In this document: piece by piece, positions 57,478 to 64,000 of the stretch | Numbering within the stretch: the first letter of the stretch is position 1 | Layout of the letters: each line of letters begins with the position of its first letter | Source of the DNA: Gyrodactylus bullatarudis | Taxonomy: Eukaryota > Platyhelminthes > Monogenea > Gyrodactylidea > Gyrodactylidae | Reading direction: 5' to 3' | DNA: 64,000 nucleotides | NCBI GenBank assembly: GCA_012064415.1 | Contig: SSNU01000193.1 | Coordinates: 29,276 to 93,275, forward strand | Position numbers and translations under genes: made by a program | Notes under the pieces: model-generated | What the model was told of the DNA's origin: nothing | Database searches by the model: none | What the model saw: only the letters and a program-made list of their open reading frames with translations

Positions 57478-59902
57478 ATAGAGAAGAACACGTCATCCTC
57501 AAGGTTAGAGAAGATATTCAAAACTTCGAAGAACGAACTCAAGTTTTATTAAATTTCATTGCTAATAAGTTGGTTCTCATGGAAATCGATAATGATTTTA
57601 ATGATGCTCTACTACGTTTCTTTGTTGAATCGGGTGAAGCAACCATAAATATAAATCCTTATTCAAAAAATTTGGGAAAAGTCTTCGATTTCATGAAAAA
57701 GGAATCTTCAACTTCACGGATATAGAATTATCTAAGGAGCAAAAAGATCTCGGCCCAAATTTTTGTATCCCCAAAAAGAAAAACGAAATTGAAGATAAAG
57801 CAGCGTTTGAACGTTTGGTTTATGAACTAAGTCTTACCAACAACCGCAAGGACAATTCAAACACAGAGAAGTTTAAACTTGATCTTTTGACTATATATAG
57901 AAGTTTTGATCGTAAACCTCTAGGATTTAGTTTACTCTCTAAGAAAAATTTTGATGCTCTCAAAGAATTAAAATCTAATGAAAAAATTTTTCTTACTAAG
58001 CCTGACAAGGGGAAGGGGATAGTGATAATATATAAAAATGATTACTATAAAGCGGGATTAGATTTTCTTTCAGATGAAAGTAAATTTGAAAATACTGGGC
58101 AAGACAGGCGTACGATCCATGTACAAAATCTCAAAAGGGTTATATGATAGGAATATAATATCTGAGAATACTAGGAGTCTTATAGCTAAGAAACACACTA
58201 GGATGTCTAGGTTATATTTACACCCTAAGACACATAAGATTATAGATAATAATCTACCTGAAATTTTTCCAGTTCGGCCGATCTTGAAACCTATACATAC
58301 GTACTATGCTAAATATGTTTTTAAAGATACTTTTGATTTTGTAGAAAAAGTGAGGGATTTAAACATAGAATCTAGAGAAATGATTTCATTAGACATTAGT
58401 TCTTTATTTCTGTTGGGATCGTTTCAACATTTCAAGTAGCTCATAGATGATCCGATCTTTCATCTCATTCGGTAGGACATTGACGGCGACATTTGTACCA
58501 CCATTTGCTTCAGTGTGACTTGGAGGAGGAATAAGATCATTAGATAAACGTTCTGCCATGATATCACTTTGAAATCAAAAAGAAAGACTGCCAAATGCTT
58601 CGGCGTGTTTTTAAACAATTTTATTTATTTATATTTACTTTTGTTTTATTCTCTTCCCACTCTTTGCTTATTCGAATACAATTATATTATATTCATTACT
58701 TTTATAAATTAAATTTACCAAGATCACTACATTTCCTAATGTACCTATTGAAGATACCCTCACAATAATAAAATCTTTTATCAATGAACATGAAGGTTTT
58801 TACGTGAGTAGTGACGAGATAACAGATCTTATTAGGATTTGTTGTACCAATGTTCCTTTTTCATTTCAAAATAGAGTGTTCATTCAGAAAGATGGAATAG
58901 CAATGGGATCTCCTTTGAGTCCTCTTCTAGCAGATATCTTCTTGGGTTGGTTAGAATTAAATAAAATGTCTGACGCTATCAATTCTTTTACTGATGTTTA
59001 CATTAGATATGTTGATGACACTTTTATTATAATGAAACCTAATTTATCTGTAGACAACTTCTTTATGAAGATGAACTCATTTCATGGAAATATTAAATTT
59101 ACTATGGAAAGAGAGTCTAACGGTATTTTAAGTTTCCTAGATGTCAAACTAACCAGAAGAGAAGACGGATCAATTCTAAGAAATATTTTCAAGAAGAAGA
59201 CTGACAATGGCAAATATCTTCATTAGTTTTAGTCCAGTTTCACATAAGGTTGGCTTAGTAATTGGTCTAGGGAAGAGAATACGGAGGATTGCTAGTCTGG
59301 AAGAAATACCAAAAGAAATAGAGACGGCGAAGTCATGTTTGATAGAAAATGGTTATCCAGCCAAATTTGTAGACAAATTTATCAATCAACTTTCGATTAG
59401 AGATGAAGTTGTCAATACAGAAGAAGGCGAGAAAACAAAAATTTTCATGAAACTGAACTTCAAAGGGGATGGTTTTAGTAATGATGTTAGGAGAAGACTC
59501 AATAATCTCATCAATCAACATTATGACAATATACAATTGAAAATTGTATTTAAAACCCAGAGATTATTCAGTTTAATCCATAAGGATTTACTTGACCCTC
59601 AAGAAAAGACTCTATTGATTTACAAGTTTCAATGTGACTGTGGGGCTTCGTACATAGGACGTACTATTAGGAAGTTGTCAACAAGATGTCATGATCATCT
59701 CAATAAAGATACCGCGGTGACCAGACATCTGCTACAGGAAAACCATTTTGCTAAAACTTCTAATTTTTCTATTTTATACAAAAACCCAGGGGATGACAGC
59801 ACAGATGTGTGGGTGAAGAAGAAATTCTTCATCAACAGGTATAAACCTAATTTGTGTGTTCAAAAGAACTATTCGTTTAATCTTCAACTATTACCAGATT
59901 GA
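57478..59902 (+). mobile_element. Penelope-like element copy D, most complete, interrupted
   Basis: Order on the plus strand: N-terminal region (57480-57725, REEHVILKVREDIQNFEERT), KSNEKIFLTKPDKGKGIVII (57970-58030), MSRLYLHPKTHKIIDNNLPE, MISLDISSLF, then a 321-bp insertion (58411-58731), then NVPIEDTLTIIKSF, KDGIAMGSPLSPLLADIFLG and the catalytic IRYVDDTFIIMKP. A short deletion near 59226 shifts the frame into the linker and the GIY-YIG domain (CDCGASYIGRTIRKLST), which ends at 59902 after FNLQLLPD, where the element is cut before its 3' untranslated part. Several frameshifts make it inactive. Confidence 0.88.
58411..58731 (-). mobile_element. LTR-like 321-bp insertion in PLE-D
   Basis: The insertion splits the codons of SLF-PNVP and is flanked by TTTC on both sides (58407-58410 and 58732-58735; ATTTC if read one base earlier). 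Its ends are TGTTGGGATC and, on the minus strand, TGTAGTGATC, so it has the TG...CA structure of a solo long terminal repeat. On the minus strand it has TTTATAAAAG and AATAAA-type signals. An ORF of 51 codons starts at 58559 (MAERLSNDLIPPPSHTEANG) and ends in flanking PLE sequence at 58404. The ORF start may be a gag beginning, or the piece may be an unusual MITE. Confidence 0.65.
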
Positions 59903-60079
59903 TTTGGTTAAAATTTTTCAGATTTATTAATCGCCAATTTAAAGATTTTTCAAAAACAAGATTTTATTTATGACTTTTTTACAAACCAACAGATTTCATG
60001 AATATTGTAAAAATTATTTTTAAATTCTATATCTTTTTTTTCTATTATTCATTCGATAAAGAAATATTTCTAACAAAAA

Positions 60080-60225
60080 AAAAATTTAATAATTCTATGA
60101 AATGAGTTCATCTTCATAAAGAAGTTGTCTACAGATAAATTAGGTTTCATTATAATAAAAGTGTCATCAACATATCTAATGTAAACATCAGTAAAAGAAT
60201 TGATAGCGTCAGACATTTTATTTAT
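60080..60225 (-). pseudogene. inverted fragment of PLE reverse transcriptase
   Basis: The minus strand reads KMSDAINSFTDVYIRYVDDT then FIIMKPNLSVDNFFMKMNSF, almost identical to 58962-59088 of copy D. It lies about 180 bases beyond the end of copy D in opposite orientation, with sequence outside this block unrelated. Confidence 0.85.
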
Positions 60226-60354
60226 ACCTTTTAAAGATGAAAATGACACCAAATAAAATTAAACATTAGACATATAAAAAGGGGTTGGTTTTCAAGGGTT
60301 ACAATATTAAAGTTTTAAGGTCAAATATAAAATGATTGGTAATACTCGATTCCA

Positions 60355-61123
60355 GGTTCAGTAAAAAACTGCGTAAATAGCTCCGACTTGCGATAACCAA
60401 TCAAAATCGTTCGTTAATTTGAGCCTATTTGAAATGTACAAATATCTATCAAAGGATAAAGATTTATATTCTTTTTGTGTATGATATATAATACAGGGTT
60501 TATACTCCAATTGAGGTTCAGTGAGTGAATTTCGTACAGAGAATTAAAATTTTATCTAATCAAAATAAGGGCATGTTTTTTTAAATTGAGTTCTTAGAAT
60601 ATGAAATCTATGCAAATCGAAGTCTAATCAGATAAACCAACAGGTACAGGTTGAACCATAATAAAATTTTATTAAAAATAAGAAAATTCAAAAAATTAGA
60701 TATTGAATCATCTAGATCTACATTGGAATTATCTAAATTAACAAGTCTATTTGCTTCTTCCTCCAGAATCTTTCAATCGTATTTGTATGAATACTTGGAT
60801 CCCTTGGATGAACATAGTGCCGTTTGTGATTAATTTTCACTTGCCATAGACCAGCTGTTGCGTGCTCGGAATAGCCAGGCCATTCGTCAGAAACAAGAGT
60901 AGAGCCAAGTTGAATATATTTTCTGATAAATCCTCTTGAAACAACTTGATTTCTCTGGAGAATTGTCTAGCATGACTTTGCGAGTTTCCCGATCAAAAGC
61001 TCAAGCTATCCATTCATCTTTGTATTTGTATTCATCCTTAGATATTTGTACATTTCAAATAGGCTCAAATTAACGAACGATCTTGATATTTACGGAGCTA
61101 TTTACGCAGTTTTTTACTGAGCC
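60355..61123 (-). mobile_element. Merlin-type element with ~85-bp inverted repeats
   Basis: Left CAGTAAAAAACTGCGTAAAT and right end (minus strand) the same string. The arms extend to AATTTGAGCCTATTTGAAAT and beyond, about 60355-60447 and 61040-61123. The interior encodes a broken ISXO2/IS1595-type transposase. I did not find a clear 8-9 bp target duplication. Confidence 0.75.
60700..61035 (-). pseudogene. Merlin (ISXO2-like) transposase remnant
   Basis: Minus-strand frames give DEWIA, stop, AFDRETRKVMLDNSPEKS and then, after a shift, RGFIRKYIQLGSTLVSDEWP, GYSEHATAGLWQVKINHKRH and HPRDPSIHTNTIERFW. SDEW and HTNTIE contain the second Asp and the final Glu region of the IS1595-family DDE domain used by eukaryotic Merlin transposons. 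The N-terminal zinc ribbon and first catalytic segment are missing. One stop and one frameshift are seen. Confidence 0.75.
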
Positions 61124-61248
61124 CAAAATGGAGTTTTACCAAATGATTTGTATTGGTTAAAAATTTAGGGGTAGGAGTATTATTCGTTGAATTAATTTTC
61201 AATGTTTCTTTGATTTCCTATTTATTATTTATCGAGTTATGCCTAAGC

Positions 61249-61482
61249 ATGATGAATGCATTAGAAAAAGAGCTCTATCGTGAGGATCGTAATTGGCTTG
61301 AATTTGCTAAATTATCAAATGTTTCAAAATCAACAGCATATCGTTGGGTCAACACTGTTGACTCAACAGTAATCGAGAAAACAATCTTCCAAGAGGGGGA
61401 GGAACAAAATGAAAAAAAACACAAGATAATATATAACAGAGCCTCAAAAATAGTACATAATATGTACTACATATTAGTATAA
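61249..61482 (+). CDS. small helix-turn-helix ORF, uncertain
   Basis: 77 codons from the ATG at 61249: MMNALEKELYREDRNWLEFA, then KLSNVSKSTAYRWVNTVD, which looks like a helix-turn-helix of the kind found at the start of DNA transposases. The remainder is lysine/glutamate-rich. It lies 125 bp outside the Merlin end. It may be the N-terminal debris of another transposon or a small gene. No family is recognised with confidence. Confidence 0.35.
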   Translation: MMNALEKELYREDRNWLEFAKLSNVSKSTAYRWVNTVDSTVIEKTIFQEGEEQNEKKHKIIYNRASKIVHNMYYILV

Positions 61483-61489
61483 GTTATAA

Positions 61490-62270
61490 CAGTTCTATCT
61501 CAACAGAAAAATGGTTTTAAAGCTATTAGATTTAACTTAAATCATTAAGTTATTATCTTACCAACGTGTAGTTTTCGAGTGATTTGACATTCAGTACGAA
61601 AAAATTGAGTCAAGTTTTATCCTATAGTGTTTTTATTTCTCAATCAATATTCATAAAACACATACCATTTTAAAGAGAAGAAAATTTCCTACAATCCCTA
61701 GCCTGACTACTTTGAGCTTCGAACTATAAATTCCAAAAATATTTCCAATAATAGTAAAATTTGTTCGAAAATTGAAAAAAAATGAAAAAATTCAGAAGCT
61801 TTTCCCAGTCCTTTACCAAAGTCCAAGAAAATTTTCCTTCGAGTCCTAGATAGTGAAATAGTTGAATTTTATTTTGATGCTTTTAAATCTCCAAAATAGT
61901 CTTTTATATGGCGTAAATTCGTGAAAATGCATACAATTTCATGGAATTTTAAAATTTACAATTTGTTATGTGAACTTGGAAAAAGTTTTGAGAAGAATAT
62001 TTTGTCATTATCAAAAATTTCATTCTTATCACGCCAGTTTTTCCAATAGTCATGAACCGTGTATGTTCAGACTTGTGGTTTTTTATCAAAAGTCTATTTT
62101 CATCTACCTCTTATATAAATAATTATAATTCAAGCAGAAAAGATAAAAATTCGTGCAATAATTCATATTCACAGGGGTTTTTTAAAGCTTGCTCAAGAGA
62201 ATATTTTAATAATTTTTTGCGCAGTTTCTTTCAGTCTATAAATTTGAGGAAACACCTCTTCTAATTCATT
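61490..62270. other. AT-rich region without recognised feature
   Basis: No ORF with family similarity and no inverted ends seen. It immediately precedes the intronless ORF at 62279. Confidence 0.4.
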
Positions 62271-62278
62271 TATTGACA

Positions 62279-63325
62279 ATGCCAAAGACTAACCTTGTGT
62301 ACGACGAGATTGATTGGTCAAAACTCGAGGATAATACTATCAAAGGGGATCTCATATATGGAGTGGCTCCTATATATCAATGCTCTCGGGATCTTGGCCA
62401 TAAACCCTCACTTAAAAAAAAAGAAGGTGAATTGGTTTCAATAGATAAAAAGGATGTTGAATTCTTGAAGGGAGAAGGGGAAGATGAAGTTGACGCAAAG
62501 GTAGCTGCGTATAAAGATTTGATCGAACTAATTGATAATGATCAAGTGAACCTTGATAGTTTCCTCGCTCTTTTTCATAAATATGTAAGCAGAGAGGCTC
62601 TTAAGCAATATTGGCATGATTGTTTCTTTTTAGGTCTTTGTTGCAAGGCAGAACATGGAGGTATGACACTTTGTTACTGTCTCAGATTACATCCACAAAT
62701 TGATTTGGTCATTGATGCATCCAAGCTGAAGGATTTAAGAGATCAAAAGATAGTTGAAACATATCGTTATTGGTTACAGGAAAGTAATATTTGTAATGTT
62801 ACTTATAAATACACGCCGGGTGAAGCTAAATTATTAACAGGACATGAAAAATTGAGTCAATTCTATTCAGCATTTCTCTATTGTAAATGTACACGTGGTG
62901 ATTTTCAAAAACAATGTGAAGTTGTTAAGCCAGAACTAATGGCGAATAAACAATTGAGGAATGATATTTTAGTTTGTATGCAATTTCGAGTTTTTTGGTT
63001 GAAGTTTCGTCCAATTATAAGACAAAAGATCAAGGAAGTCCAAGAAAATAAAATAACCAACCTGAAACAGATTAGGGAGGCTTTCATAAACGATTGCGTA
63101 TCTCCATTAAGTCATGATATTTTTTTTGGAGAGAAAATGTTAGTGTATTTTATGACTTTGTATGTCGTAGAAAAGGGAGAGACTCAGGAAACTGTTATAT
63201 TGGAGGGAGGAGACGTTGAAGCAAAAGAAGGGGATAAAATAGATAATTCTGACGTGCCGGACGAGAATGGACCAGGAAATGGCGATGGAAACGGAAAAGA
63301 GCAAACGATTGATATAGTAGAATAG
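62279..63325 (+). CDS. intronless ORF of 348 residues, unknown family
   Basis: The ATG at 62279 is followed by an uninterrupted frame to TAG at 63323-63325; an AATAAA lies 13 bases further on. The N-terminal ~60 residues are charged (LKKKEGELVSIDKKDVEFLK). The middle (residues ~75-290) appears largely helical with clustered Cys and aromatic residues (WHDCFFLGLCCKAEHGGMTL, YCKCTRGDFQKQC). The tail is Gly/Asp/Glu-rich (ENGPGNGDGNGKEQT). No signal peptide, no membrane segment, no transposase motif. An intronless, isolated, intact frame among transposons could be a retrocopy, a transposon accessory protein, or an endogenised viral structural gene. I cannot decide between these and claim no function. 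Confidence 0.6.
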   Translation: MPKTNLVYDEIDWSKLEDNTIKGDLIYGVAPIYQCSRDLGHKPSLKKKEGELVSIDKKDVEFLKGEGEDEVDAKVAAYKDLIELIDNDQVNLDSFLALFHKYVSREALKQYWHDCFFLGLCCKAEHGGMTLCYCLRLHPQIDLVIDASKLKDLRDQKIVETYRYWLQESNICNVTYKYTPGEAKLLTGHEKLSQFYSAFLYCKCTRGDFQKQCEVVKPELMANKQLRNDILVCMQFRVFWLKFRPIIRQKIKEVQENKITNLKQIREAFINDCVSPLSHDIFFGEKMLVYFMTLYVVEKGETQETVILEGGDVEAKEGDKIDNSDVPDENGPGNGDGNGKEQTIDIVE

Positions 63326-63337
63326 AAGATACAAAAG

Positions 63338-63343
63338 AATAAA
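63338..63343 (+). terminator. poly(A) signal AATAAA after the 348-residue ORF
   Basis: AATAAA 13 bases after the stop codon. The close spacing is unusual but compatible with a compact transcript. Confidence 0.35.
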
Positions 63344-63349
63344 CCTGGA

Positions 63350-64000
63350 TAAAATGAAATGTCAAATTATTTCATTATAATACATAATGCATTCAAATTA
63401 TGAGTTTTCTCAATATATATTTTTGGGGTTTCCAGGCTAAAAATGAAAGAAGATATATTAACACCAAAGATGATATACAGTTGTGCCCCAGTTTTGGTGT
63501 ATGAGAAATCGCACACCCCAATTTTTCTATGAAAATTAGATTTTTCTCATCAAGACACTGAAACGACTTTTGATAGTATTCGTTTATAATCATGATGAAT
63601 TTTATTTAGACATCGATATTTATATACAGGTGAAGGACCCGTTTTCTTTCCCATTCTGCACAAATTATCAATCGTACTTGGATTATATATCAAACTGGGG
63701 AGTTTTTTCCACCAATGAAAGGGCGTTAAACCAACAACCAATGAAATTAAAGTATACCTAAATTCTGAATTTTTTACTGAATACTAATTTAATTTAAGAT
63801 TAGTCAAGTTTTCACAATCAGATAATTTGTATTTTGAAAATATTTTATTGAAGGAATTCAACAAAAAATTAGATTTATATTTCACATTTCTGAGAGAATA
63901 ATTGCTATCCACAATAGAATAAGATTCAGAGAATTTTTTAACTAAGAATGCATATCTGCGAACCCAGAGCGGATTAAGCCCTGAGATCGAGATGAGTGCA
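63350..64000. other. window end, no gene recognised
   Basis: Overlapping short ORFs on both strands (63393-63761) show no family motif. The last ~50 bases (GAACCCAGAGCGG) are slightly richer in GC and may begin another feature beyond the window. Confidence 0.35.

Noticed and set aside
62905..63334. Minus ORFs opposite the 348-residue ORF
   Set aside because: Short, hydrophobic shadows of a much longer open frame.
63550..63761. Overlapping ORFs on both strands near the window end
   Set aside because: Under 65 codons, no motif and mutually overlapping.

Overview
This window comes from an AT-rich, intron-containing invertebrate genome that is crowded with transposons. The host genes are of animal type (a FERM-RhoGEF-PH protein and an AP-1 gamma adaptin). 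The transposon load (Penelope-like, piggyBac, MULE, hAT, Tc1, Merlin, pogo/Tigger, mariner, LINE) would fit an arthropod such as a parasitic copepod. The species is an inference and nothing in the sequence proves it.

Host genes. A 12-exon minus-strand gene (7.6-15.2 kb) encodes a protein with ZU5-like segments and a UPA-like domain, resembling PIDD1. It starts 158 bp from the divergently transcribed FARP gene (15 coding exons, 15.4-32.8 kb, 1,593 codons, FERM-FA-DH-PH-PH). FARP is followed on the same strand by a complete AP-1 gamma subunit gene (33.5-42.3 kb, 7 coding exons, 889 codons). An intronless 348-residue ORF of unknown family lies at 62.3-63.3 kb. All exon models come from splice signals and phase bookkeeping. 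In all three genes the summed coding length divides by three, but the ZU5 gene keeps one in-frame TGA. Several introns needed for these models are only 30-39 nt long.

Mobile DNA. From left to right: a mariner remnant (1-617); a complete piggyBac with TTAA duplications (811-3161); MITEs; a Penelope-like element (PLE) with an inverted 5' end (12.2-13.0 kb); and, inside FARP introns, a piggyBac-type MITE, a 750-bp foldback, a hAT element with 8-bp duplications, another TTAA MITE, a decayed foldback and a pogo/Tigger element with ~313-bp inverted arms. A hAT-type MITE with a perfect 8-bp duplication sits in an AP1G1 intron. At 43.5-49.3 kb a LINE interrupts an old hAT copy.

The most striking structure is 49,495-55,965. 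This is one MULE element with long terminal inverted repeats and a perfect 10-bp target duplication. A Tc1 element, two PLEs and a LINE are nested inside it. It is followed by a piggyBac fragment, a dispersed repeat that also occurs in AP1G1, a PLE interrupted by an LTR-like 321-bp insertion, and a small Merlin element. An assembly gap (N) covers 50,544-51,071.
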